A stretch of 64,000 bases of DNA from an uncultured Bacteroidales bacterium (GTDB lineage: Bacteria > Bacteroidota > Bacteroidia > Bacteroidales > UBA932): assembly GCA_944326325.1 (NCBI GenBank), contig CALVDQ010000001.1:186001-250000 (forward strand), given 5' to 3'. Numbering within the stretch: position 1 is the stretch's first letter; every line of letters starts with the position of its first letter. Position numbers and translations under genes: made by a program. Positions 45,375 to 53,483 of the stretch are shown here, in pieces. The notes under the pieces are model-generated. The model had not been told where the DNA came from and ran no database searches. It was given only the letters and a program-made list of their open reading frames with translations.

Positions 45375-47249
45375 ATGACTCCATATTTCAGGACAGCAAT
45401 ATCCATTATAGTCCTTTTCTCCGGAAGCATGGCGGCTGCTGCAGGCCAGGACGCCGACAGCCTTGTGCGCAAGGCGGATTCCCTGAGGAAGGCATATATG
45501 TTCGAAGAATCCATGGCGCTGTATGACGAGGCGCTTTCCATGACCCGGGATTCTGTGGCGCGGATAAGTCTCGAGGATGCCAAGATGCTCTCCGAGAACG
45601 GTCTCGGGATGGCTGATTTCGTGCTCAGCCCTGCCGTTGTCGCAAGGCACAGGTTCTCTCTTGATGAATTCTGGCTCTACTATCCTCTCGAGGACAGGAG
45701 CTGGCGTCCGGTGCCCAATGTGCTGGACACTCTGGGGACACATCCTTTCTACAGGGCGGTCTATTTCCCGGAGCGCTGCACATCGCTGTACTATTCCGCT
45801 CCGGACACCGGAGGGGCCATGAACATCTACAGGACGGACCGGAAGGATTCCACGTGGTCCGTACCCTCTCTGCTGAACGAATACCTCGTGTCTTCGTCGG
45901 ACGAGATATATCCGATGCTGTCTCCTGACGGCAGGAAACTCTTCTTTGCCTCGTCGGGGCTTTACGGTATGGGCGGCTTCGACCTGTACGTCTCGACATG
46001 GAATGAGGAACAGCACGAATGGGGCCCGCCGTCCAACATGGGCATGCCGTTTTCTTCCCCTTACAATGATTTCCTTTATATGGATACTCCTGACGGCCGG
46101 TATTCCATATTCGCTTCCGACCGCGGCTGTCCTCCGGACAGTGTGGACATCTATGTCCTGGAGCAGGAGACCATGCCGGTCAGGAAAGGGGTGGATGACC
46201 CCGATATGCTGAGGAAGATCATGTCACTCGAGCCGGAGGAGGACATTGCCAGGTTCGATGAGGGTCCTGCCATGTCCCGGATGCAGCCGGAGGATGCCGA
46301 TACCCGGGAATATACCGCCAAGGTCGCCGAAGTCAGGAACCTGAGGGATTCGATGTATGCCGCCAATGTCCGGATCGATACCAGGAGGACCCTTCTCGCG
46401 GAAAATCCGGACGCCGCCGGACGTGAGCGTCTCGAGCAGGAAATTTCGGAGGCGGAGACGCGTATACAGACCCTTCAGGACTCCCTTGAGAAAGCATCGG
46501 CGGCTCTGCAGGATATAGAGATGGAGTTCTTGTTCAAAGGAATAGTCCTCGATCCTGACAAGCTTGTCCGCGAGGCGGACAGGGAGGTGGAAGGCGCCGA
46601 AACGGACTATGTCTTTACCCGTATGGATCCAGGCCGGGCCCCGGACATCGTGCTGGAGAAGCCTCATGTCAAGTTCGACTATACCTTCATGATTCTTCCG
46701 GAAGGGCGGTTCGCCGAAGACAATACGCTTCCGGACGGCATCGTCTACCAGATACAGATGTTCAGCCTGTCCTCCAGGGCTGCGGTCAAGAGTCTCAAAG
46801 GTCTCAGCCCGGTATTCGAGGAAATCACCCCTTCCGGGAAATACGTTTATCGGGTCGGGGTCTTCAGAACATACAATGACGTGCTGTCTAACCTTAATAC
46901 CGTCAAGAAGCTTGGCTTCCGGACAGCCTTCATAACAGCCTTCAACGACGGTGAGGCGGTGCCTGTGTCCAAGGCAAGGGCTCTCGAGAAGCAGCTGCGT
47001 GCCGTATCCCTGTACCAGATAGACATCGTACCGTACGACGGGACCCTTCCCGAACTCGTGGTCTCTGCTATCGGGCAGCTGTGCGGCAAGAAGGATATAG
47101 CAAGGACGGAAAAGGACGGGAAAATAACCTATATCGTCGGTCCTTTCGATGACAGGAGCCTCGTGGAGAAGGTCATGGTGGCTGTCAGGGCTGCCGGGGT
47201 GGAGGATGTCACGTATGTCAGGATCGGGAACGGTGAAGAGCAACAGTAA
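45375..47249 (+). CDS. Periplasmic PD40-propeller protein with SPOR-like C-terminus
   Basis: ATG at 45375 gives 624 residues with a signal peptide (SIIVLFSGSMAAAAGQ). A TPR-like pair follows (LVRKADSLRKAYMFEESMALYDEAL), then PD40/WD40-like propeller blades (EIYPMLSPDGRKLFFASSGLYGMGGFDLYVS and FLYMDTPDGRYSIFASDRG). A coiled coil lies near residues 325-390. Two C-terminal SPOR-like segments follow: VYQIQMFSLSS...GKYVYRVGVFRTYNDV, and a second ending ITYIVGPFDDRSLVEKVM. SPOR domains bind denuded peptidoglycan glycan strands, so a septal or cell-wall role is possible. The gene is nine bases from the NfeD gene. Confidence 0.75.
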   Translation: MTPYFRTAISIIVLFSGSMAAAAGQDADSLVRKADSLRKAYMFEESMALYDEALSMTRDSVARISLEDAKMLSENGLGMADFVLSPAVVARHRFSLDEFWLYYPLEDRSWRPVPNVLDTLGTHPFYRAVYFPERCTSLYYSAPDTGGAMNIYRTDRKDSTWSVPSLLNEYLVSSSDEIYPMLSPDGRKLFFASSGLYGMGGFDLYVSTWNEEQHEWGPPSNMGMPFSSPYNDFLYMDTPDGRYSIFASDRGCPPDSVDIYVLEQETMPVRKGVDDPDMLRKIMSLEPEEDIARFDEGPAMSRMQPEDADTREYTAKVAEVRNLRDSMYAANVRIDTRRTLLAENPDAAGRERLEQEISEAETRIQTLQDSLEKASAALQDIEMEFLFKGIVLDPDKLVREADREVEGAETDYVFTRMDPGRAPDIVLEKPHVKFDYTFMILPEGRFAEDNTLPDGIVYQIQMFSLSSRAAVKSLKGLSPVFEEITPSGKYVYRVGVFRTYNDVLSNLNTVKKLGFRTAFITAFNDGEAVPVSKARALEKQLRAVSLYQIDIVPYDGTLPELVVSAIGQLCGKKDIARTEKDGKITYIVGPFDDRSLVEKVMVAVRAAGVEDVTYVRIGNGEEQQ

Positions 47250-47257
47250 ACCACAGA

Positions 47258-47737
47258 ATGTTTGATATGACTTTTATTATTATCCTGATGATAGTGGGCA
47301 TCCTGCTCATTCTCACGGAAATCCTGCTTATCCCCGGAGTAGGTGTGGCCGGCATATTCGGCGTCATCTCGCTCGGCGGCTCGTGTTTCTATGCGTACAG
47401 TGAACTGGGACCTGCGGCAGGGACTATCGTCACAATTGTCAATATTGTGCTTCTGGTTGTCCTGACGATATATGTCCTCAGGGCAAAGACATGGAAAAAG
47501 CTTGCCCTGCATACGAACATCGATTCAAAGGTGAACATTTTCGATGACAAGGCGCTGTCGGTCGGGGATTGCGGCAAGACGGTGACCCGCCTCGGCCCTA
47601 TGGGGACGGCCGTCATCAAGGATGTACGTTACGAGGTGACTTCCCTCGAAGGCGTAATCGATCCGGGAACCGACATCGAGGTCGTGCTGATGGAAGACAA
47701 CAAGATTTATGTGAAACCGATACAAGAAGATTTCTGA
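47258..47737 (+). CDS. NfeD-family membrane protein
   Basis: The 159-residue product has two to three transmembrane helices in residues 4-72 (FIIILMIVGILLILTEILLIPGVGVAGIFGVISLGG, then IVTIVNIVLLVVLTIYVL). A cytoplasmic OB-fold of the NfeD type follows near residues 95-155 (LSVGDCGKTVTRLGPMGTAVI, GTDIEVVLMEDNKIYVKPI). NfeD proteins are encoded with flotillins and act with them in membrane microdomains. floA follows three bases after the stop. A second Met at codon 4 is an alternative start. Confidence 0.92.
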   Translation: MFDMTFIIILMIVGILLILTEILLIPGVGVAGIFGVISLGGSCFYAYSELGPAAGTIVTIVNIVLLVVLTIYVLRAKTWKKLALHTNIDSKVNIFDDKALSVGDCGKTVTRLGPMGTAVIKDVRYEVTSLEGVIDPGTDIEVVLMEDNKIYVKPIQEDF

Positions 47738-47740
47738 TTT

Positions 47741-48691
47741 ATGGCAATGATTGGATTGTGGGTGGCCGTCGCGGTTGTCGCCCTGATTATTTTCCTCTGG
47801 TTCTTTCCTGTTACCCTCTGGTTTCAGGCTCTGATTTCCGGAGTCCGTATTTCCCTGGTGCAACTTGTCCTGATGAGATGGAGGAGGGTCCCTCCGGGAA
47901 CTATCGTCATGGCTATGGTGACCGGTACCAAGGCCGGCCTGAAACTTGACGCCAATGAGCTCGAGGCCCATTACCTTGCCAAAGGCAACGTTCCGAACGT
48001 CGTGAATGCCCTCATCTCTGCCGACAAGGCCAATATCGCCCTTAATTTCAAGATGGCGGCTGCCATAGATCTCGCCGGAAGAGACGTTTTCGAGGCTGTC
48101 CAGATGTCGGTGAATCCGAAAGTGATTAACACCCCGCCGGTGACGGCTGTGGCCAAGGACGGTATCCAGCTGATAGCCAAGGCCCGCGTTACGGTGCGTG
48201 CCAATATCAAGCAGCTGGTCGGCGGTGCAGGGGAGGAGACAGTGCTTGCCCGCGTCGGAGAAGGCATCGTGTCGAGCATCGGTGCTTCCGAGAGTCACAA
48301 GATGGTCCTGGAGCATCCGGATTCCATTTCGAAAGTGGTCCTGAACAAGGGACTTGATGCCGGGACCGCGTTTGAGATATTGTCCATAGATATTGCCGAC
48401 ATTGATATCGGAAAGAACATAGGTGCCGTATTGCAGATGGACCAGGCCGAGGCGGACAAGAACATAGCCCAGGCCCGTGCGGAAGAAAGGAGGGCCATGG
48501 CTGTAGCCCTGGAGCAGGAGATGAAGGCAAAGGCGCAGGAAGCCCGGGCGAAAGTCATCGAAGCCGAGACCCAGATCCCGCTTGCAATGGCTGAAGCTTT
48601 CCGCACAGGCAATCTCGGTATCATGGACTATTACCGTATCAAAAATATCCAGGCGGATACCGACATGAGAGAAAATATTGCAAAACAATAA
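47741..48691 (+). CDS. floA: Flotillin-like protein FloA
   Basis: FloA assembles membrane microdomains that influence fluidity, secretion and wall synthesis. The 316-residue product has an N-terminal membrane anchor ([30 protein letters not shown]) and the YqfA-type PHB/SPFH region ([40 protein letters not shown] and [42 protein letters not shown]). An Ala-Glu-rich coiled coil follows near residues 235-280. Length and sequence are typical of Bacteroidota FloA. Confidence 0.96.
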   Translation: MAMIGLWVAVAVVALIIFLWFFPVTLWFQALISGVRISLVQLVLMRWRRVPPGTIVMAMVTGTKAGLKLDANELEAHYLAKGNVPNVVNALISADKANIALNFKMAAAIDLAGRDVFEAVQMSVNPKVINTPPVTAVAKDGIQLIAKARVTVRANIKQLVGGAGEETVLARVGEGIVSSIGASESHKMVLEHPDSISKVVLNKGLDAGTAFEILSIDIADIDIGKNIGAVLQMDQAEADKNIAQARAEERRAMAVALEQEMKAKAQEARAKVIEAETQIPLAMAEAFRTGNLGIMDYYRIKNIQADTDMRENIAKQ

Positions 48692-48707
48692 AATTGTTGT
48701 ATATTTG
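48678..48707 (+). promoter_or_regulatory. Promoter of the tRNA-Ser gene
   Basis: TTG at 48678-48680 and TATATTTG at 48700-48707 are separated by exactly 19 bases, the best match in the window to the Bacteroidota sigma-A pattern. The -33 element overlaps the last codons of floA. The tRNA starts 33 bases downstream of the -7 element. Confidence 0.8.
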
Positions 48708-48739
48708 CAGTCCTGTTTGGCAATATCGCTGGCCACATT

Positions 48740-48828
48740 GGTGAGATGGGTGAGTGGCTGAAACCAGCAGTTTGCTAAACTGCCGTACGGGTTTAACCGT
48801 ACCGGGGGTTCGAATCCCCCTCTCACCG
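48740..48828 (+). tRNA. tRNA-Ser (anticodon GCT)
   Basis: The acceptor stem GGTGAGA pairs with TCTCACC at 48821-48827. The anticodon loop TTGCTAA is closed by GCAGT/ACTGC and places GCT at 48774-48776. A long variable arm (GTACGGGTTTAACCGTAC) is diagnostic of a class II tRNA. The T arm GGGGGTTCGAATCCCCC is intact. The discriminator is G, and CCA is not encoded (the next bases are CA). Confidence 0.97.
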
Positions 48829-48948
48829 CACTGGACGCCGGGACTCTCAGAGTCCCGGCGTCCGTGCTTCAGGGGCTGCGCAAGCTTGCTTGCAGCAGTT
48901 CCTGAAGCACGGACGCCGATGCCGGCAAAGCCGGCCGGCATCCAGTGC
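48828..48948. repeat. GC-rich cruciform-like palindromic element 3' of the tRNA
   Basis: An outer stem pairs GCACTGGACGCCGG (48828-48841) with 48935-48948, with one C-A mismatch. Inside it, a small hairpin GACTC/GAGTC (48842-48854) and a long one are possible. The long one pairs 48856-48873 with 48901-48918 over 18 perfect pairs, and continues inward to nearly 30 pairs with one bulged A. A third hairpin uses GCCGGCAAAGCCGGC (48921-48935). An alternative 15-bp hairpin (48833-48847 with 48849-48863) shares CGGCGTCC with the long one and excludes it. No T-run follows, so this is not a plain terminator. Its family is not recognised. Confidence 0.7.
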
Positions 48949-49032
48949 AAGGGCCCGCCCGGCGAGGGCCCGGGGATGTGGACGGCCTCAGCCGGCCAAA
49001 TCCCCCAGAAGGAGCTGTAATCAGCAATATTT
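48949..49032. other. GC-rich spacer with further short palindromes
   Basis: GGGCCC occurs twice (48951-48956 and 48966-48971) and can pair over a nine-base loop. GGGGAT near 48972 can pair with ATCCCC near 49000, enclosing GGCC words. No gene was seen. This continues the element on its left and ends at the stop codon of the SNF2 gene. Confidence 0.4.
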
Positions 49033-52000
49033 TCAATCCCCAAGCATTTCCCTCAGCTCCTCAATCGTGACCGTATGCCAGGTGTCCTGACCCTCAAGGA
49101 CCGCATCGGAAAGAGCGTTCTTTACCTTATGCAGCCTGAGTATCTTGTCTTCTATGGTATTCTCCGAAATGAAATGGTAGACTGTAACATTCCGGGTTTG
49201 TCCTATCCTGTACGCCCTGTCTGTCGCCTGTTGTTCTATGGCAGGATTCCACCACGGATCAAGATGGACCACATAGTTGGCCCCTGTCAGGTTAAGTCCG
49301 AGACCTCCTGCCTTGAGACTGATCAGGAATACCTGTTTCTCTCCACACTGGAATGAAGATACCATTTCTGCCCTTTTTTCGGCCGGAACCGTTCCGTCAA
49401 GATAAAAATACTTCACGTTTCTGCGGTCCAGTTCGTATGCGATCCTTGACAGATACGATGTGAATTGGCTGAAGACCAGAATCCTGTTTCTCCCGTCCAG
49501 TATTTCTGCGGTCAGGTCAAGGAATGCTTCTGTTTTGGATGAGACCGCATCCCATTCCTTGTCTACAAGGGCTATGTCGCAGGAAGCCTGTCTCAGTCTG
49601 GTTATTGCCGCCAGGACATTGACATTCACTTTGTTTGACGTTTCCGCCTGGCGTCTGGCACTTTCCCTCAATACTTCATATTGCAGTCTCTCCCTTGACG
49701 AAAGCGGAATCCTGTATGTGATTTCCGTTTTTCCCGGCAGTTCCTCTATCACATCGGCTTTGGTCCTTCTAAGAAGGAATGGCGAAATGATTTTCTTCAG
49801 CTGCTGGCGTCTCATCGCGGAATCATATTCAGCCGTGTTGATGAATTTATCCGAAAATTGCCTGTACGTCCCGAGCAGCCCCGGATTCAGGAACTGGAAG
49901 AGGTTCCATAGCTCTCCGAGATAGTTTTGTACGGGAGTCCCTGTAAGTACGAGCCTCGATGACGCCTGGAGGGACATCACTGCATCGGAAGTTGCCGTCT
50001 CCCGGTTCTTTATCGCATGCGCTTCATCCAGACATACGACATTCCATTTTGTCTTGTCCAAAAGGTCCTTTTCAGAGACCAGAAGCCTGTAGGATGTTAA
50101 AAATACATCTGAAGGCCCGGCTGACTGTATCATGGTTGTCTTGTCGGAAGCGACATTGATATTTTTAATGTCCAGTTCCGGGGCGAATTTCTCAATTTCG
50201 GACTTCCAGTTCAACAGGACAGATGTCGGAGCCACTACAAGAGATGGGCCTGACCGGGCCTTGTACAGAAGGAACGCAATGGCCTGCAATGTTTTTCCTA
50301 ATCCCATATCGTCCGCCAGACAGGCCCCTGCGCCCCAATGGTCAAGACGGACTATCCACCGGAATCCTTCTTCCTGATAATCCCGGAGCGTTGCATTAAG
50401 GGCAGCCGGGACCTGTATGTCCATCCGGGCGGCTTCGTCCAGTGAAGACTCCAGCTCTTTCATCCTTCTGTCTGTATTGACTGAAGAAAATCCGGATTTC
50501 TGGAGCAGTTCCGCCAAAAGTCCCGTCTGGAAGACCGAAATCCGTGTCCGTTCTGATGAAGCCGGCTGAGATATGGCTTCAATACGTTTCAGTTGGGACA
50601 TGAGGGATTCGGAAAGGGCGACATATTCTTCTTCGCCCAGACGGACATATCGTCCGGAGAGAACGCCTGAGGATATCCCGGACAGCAAGTGCGCCAGGCG
50701 GACGGTCCTTTCATCAATATTGACGTTACCCTCCATTTCAAGCCACTGTTCTCCGGAGGTTACGTTGATACTGACTTGTCTTGACGTAAGCACACCGTTA
50801 AACTTCAGGCTTTTCCCTTCCGGCCACTCTATGGCGAATTTTCCAGGACTTTCCTTTACGAACTCGAGCAGGGAAAGAAGCTGTCCGATATCCAGATTGC
50901 AATGACCGTTTTCATCCGGCTCCACCGCTTCCTCGTTTTCAAGGAAATACAAGACCTCTTCATATCTGTCCCTCTCTGCCTTCAGATTCCGTATTACCTG
51001 CCTTTTCACTTTTCCTGAAGTGCAGTCGTAATATGTCCGGTCTCCTTTCCCGGGCAAGAATGTCCGCTGTCCGTCCGGAAGCGGCCGGACAGTCAGGGCC
51101 GTGCAGAATTTTCCTTTGTGTGGAATTATCTGGAATATGACGGTACTTTGGCCGTCGGTGCGCGGTATGGTGGATTCCGGTCCGTCGAGATCGGAGCATA
51201 TTATTATATCCTTTATTCTGTCCAGGGTTTCACGCAATGCCTGTTCGGCTTCAGGAGGGAATGATTCAATTGATTTCAGTATTCCGAGAAGTTTCATCTG
51301 CCGTTCTGACAGTTGTATGACGGTATAGTGCAGGCGGTCTGTTTTCTTTACTGTCAGGGCACACACGTTTCCATCGGATATGGCATTGGAATCTATCCTG
51401 ATACCGTCAGCAGTCCTGATTACGGAAATATATGGTTTTTCTTCAGCGATATCCACGGAATTCTCAGGATTCGTCTGAAGATAATAGACCCTGTCGCAGC
51501 CGGCAAGCAGAGGAAACATAAACTTGTAGGATCGGGAGAAACTGTATGCTGAGGCATTCATTATCCTCCTGTCGTATTCATCCATATATTCACCCGACAA
51601 CCTTCTAATGTCGTATTCATGCAATTTCCGTCCGGCACTCCATTTCCCGGTCTTCGTCTTTGACTGAAGCAGCATATCCACATTGCCATGTCTGGTCAGG
51701 AGGTATGCAATCCGTTTGTCATGTCCCGGACTTACGGCGGAATCCGGGTATAATGAAACCAGGTCATCTATCAGATATTCCCACTGTTCCCTGAGTCTTA
51801 TGGACGCAAGCAATGGAGCTCCGCCGAACCTGCCCGCAAGTTCTTCCTGATCATCGGTCCTGAAATACGGGCTCAGCTCATAACGCAACAGCGCGCACTG
51901 CGGCAGGACGAAATTTTCATGGTCCGTCCATATTTCCCCGGCATCAATACCGAGGGATTTGGCTAGAAGCATTGCGTATACCTGATATTGTCTGTTTCCA

Positions 52001-53061
52001 ATACCGGCGATATCCCGGAGAGAAAATATGACGATGCGGGAATTGCATGCCTTATTCAGATATTCCGCAGCCAGTGCCGCCGGCCAGAGGGAATATATCT
52101 CTTTTACGGAATTCTTTTTCAGGAACTGTGAGATTTTTGTCCTGGACTCTTCCGTATCTGCAATTTTATAGGCAATGATCAGGAGAAAGCTCAGGATAGA
52201 TTCATGATACAGGTTCTTGTCCTTGCTGTTTTTGTTTTTCAGTTTCAGGGATGCCGTGAAGTTTTCGGTACAAGCCTTCATATCCCGTCTGTAGAGTGCT
52301 TGTACGGCTTCATGTGCAAGAGACCATACTGTTTGTGTCTTATTCTTGCCGGCTTTTCCCTTTCCTGTCCAGATGAACCGGTAGAGATTTATCATGTCGG
52401 ACATGTTCTGGCCGGATACCTTGTCGGCGTCGGCTCCGGGATTTTCCGAAAGGAATTCGTCAAGGTCATCAAGCCTCTCTTCCGCAAGGCTGTCATTTTC
52501 CATACAGGTGTCAAGATATGTCCTGACCATAACGTATTGGTCCGCCATATCCAAACGGTATATATAGGGCCAGAATGCCCTGAGCCTGCATACCGGCCAC
52601 AGGTAACAGCTCGGGGAGATGGAATCATATGGCGTGCCGGCCTCCGGTATTTCTATTGTATCCGAGACTTTGGAATCACCGTCAAAGACGGCCGTTGCGA
52701 TATTCCAAAGCCATATTCTGGTTTTATCGCGCTTTTTTATGATTCTTTCGAATTCCAGACAGAGGTCTCTGCGGAATTTCAGCATCGTCAGCGCAAGCAT
52801 GAAATAATGACTGTACCGGCATGAATAATTATGGAACAGGTTTTCCCTTATGATGCCGGCTTTTAAAAGATCTTTCAGGAGTTTGTTCAGGGCTGTCCGG
52901 CCCGTCCTGGTATATGATGCGAATTTTTCCAGTTCGAAGGCGGTCGCTTCCCCTCCGTTCCAGATTATGAAATAAAGCAGTTTTTCATGGCTCTCGGAAA
53001 GTTTTTCATGAAGCGGTGTCAGGCTGTCGAGATACTCCTGCATTTGTTCCTGCAATGTCAT
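49033..53061 (-). CDS. Large SNF2-family ATPase with N-terminal winged-helix-like region
   Basis: The last third of this 1342-residue protein is a complete SNF2 motor: LRDYQEEGFRWI near residue 895, Walker A DDMGLGKTLQA near 915, DEAH in VVCLDEAHAIKN near 1012, LTGTPVQNYLGELWNLFQFL, and motifs V/VI in GGLGLNLTGANYVVHLDPWWNPAIEQQATDRAYRIGQ near 1255-1280. Residues 25-70 look like a winged helix (ATAFELEKFASYTRTGRTALNKLLKDLLKAGIIREN). The middle 800 residues are helical and unassigned, and no SWIM zinc motif (CxC...CxH) was seen. It stands alone next to a tRNA gene, with AT-rich DNA upstream. A role in DNA translocation or defence is possible but not shown. Confidence 0.85.
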   Translation of the reverse strand: MTLQEQMQEYLDSLTPLHEKLSESHEKLLYFIIWNGGEATAFELEKFASYTRTGRTALNKLLKDLLKAGIIRENLFHNYSCRYSHYFMLALTMLKFRRDLCLEFERIIKKRDKTRIWLWNIATAVFDGDSKVSDTIEIPEAGTPYDSISPSCYLWPVCRLRAFWPYIYRLDMADQYVMVRTYLDTCMENDSLAEERLDDLDEFLSENPGADADKVSGQNMSDMINLYRFIWTGKGKAGKNKTQTVWSLAHEAVQALYRRDMKACTENFTASLKLKNKNSKDKNLYHESILSFLLIIAYKIADTEESRTKISQFLKKNSVKEIYSLWPAALAAEYLNKACNSRIVIFSLRDIAGIGNRQYQVYAMLLAKSLGIDAGEIWTDHENFVLPQCALLRYELSPYFRTDDQEELAGRFGGAPLLASIRLREQWEYLIDDLVSLYPDSAVSPGHDKRIAYLLTRHGNVDMLLQSKTKTGKWSAGRKLHEYDIRRLSGEYMDEYDRRIMNASAYSFSRSYKFMFPLLAGCDRVYYLQTNPENSVDIAEEKPYISVIRTADGIRIDSNAISDGNVCALTVKKTDRLHYTVIQLSERQMKLLGILKSIESFPPEAEQALRETLDRIKDIIICSDLDGPESTIPRTDGQSTVIFQIIPHKGKFCTALTVRPLPDGQRTFLPGKGDRTYYDCTSGKVKRQVIRNLKAERDRYEEVLYFLENEEAVEPDENGHCNLDIGQLLSLLEFVKESPGKFAIEWPEGKSLKFNGVLTSRQVSINVTSGEQWLEMEGNVNIDERTVRLAHLLSGISSGVLSGRYVRLGEEEYVALSESLMSQLKRIEAISQPASSERTRISVFQTGLLAELLQKSGFSSVNTDRRMKELESSLDEAARMDIQVPAALNATLRDYQEEGFRWIVRLDHWGAGACLADDMGLGKTLQAIAFLLYKARSGPSLVVAPTSVLLNWKSEIEKFAPELDIKNINVASDKTTMIQSAGPSDVFLTSYRLLVSEKDLLDKTKWNVVCLDEAHAIKNRETATSDAVMSLQASSRLVLTGTPVQNYLGELWNLFQFLNPGLLGTYRQFSDKFINTAEYDSAMRRQQLKKIISPFLLRRTKADVIEELPGKTEITYRIPLSSRERLQYEVLRESARRQAETSNKVNVNVLAAITRLRQASCDIALVDKEWDAVSSKTEAFLDLTAEILDGRNRILVFSQFTSYLSRIAYELDRRNVKYFYLDGTVPAEKRAEMVSSFQCGEKQVFLISLKAGGLGLNLTGANYVVHLDPWWNPAIEQQATDRAYRIGQTRNVTVYHFISENTIEDKILRLHKVKNALSDAVLEGQDTWHTVTIEELREMLGD

Positions 53062-53483
53062 GATGGCGTATATATAATATTAAGGTATATCTGTTTTCTC
53101 CATGAGAAAAATTCCAAAGTTCGGAATAAATTAGCGGTTAACGAAATAAACTTGACATTTCCGCTTTTCAGTCCCCTTACATTCGTCGAATACGACTCCA
53201 CAAGATACGAACAGCTTTTTTACAGGACAAATTCCGATAATAAATTATCATCCCATCTACGAATGGAAATATTTGCCCCTTTCATATGTTAATCTGTTTT
53301 GTAAATTTTCTAAAGGATGTTAATCGATTTTTGGTATTTGCTTTAAATTTGAAAGGCAAACTCAGAAAAATGACAATTTTAGAATTTGTAACTCATTGAT
53401 TATTATGATGAAAAAAAATATTATTAATTGACGTCGAATAAAAATATTTGCTACCTTTGCGCCCCGAAAATAAAGTAACATCT
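53062..53483 (+). promoter_or_regulatory. AT-rich control region upstream of the SusC gene
   Basis: No gene was seen in these 420 bases. The likely promoter is TTG at 53428-53430 and TACCTTTG at 53452-53459 (21-base spacing), 24 bases before the SusC ATG. A second TAAATTTG lies at 53344-53351. A direct repeat of ATGTTAATC occurs at 53286-53294 and 53317-53325, 31 bases apart, about three helical turns, and could bind a regulator. The SNF2 promoter in the other direction was not identified. Confidence 0.55.

Noticed and set aside
45847..45860. parS-like word ATTCCACGTGGTCC
   Set aside because: Only the central ten bases fit; the outer GTT/AAC arms are not kept, and it lies in an ordinary coding stretch far from the other sites.
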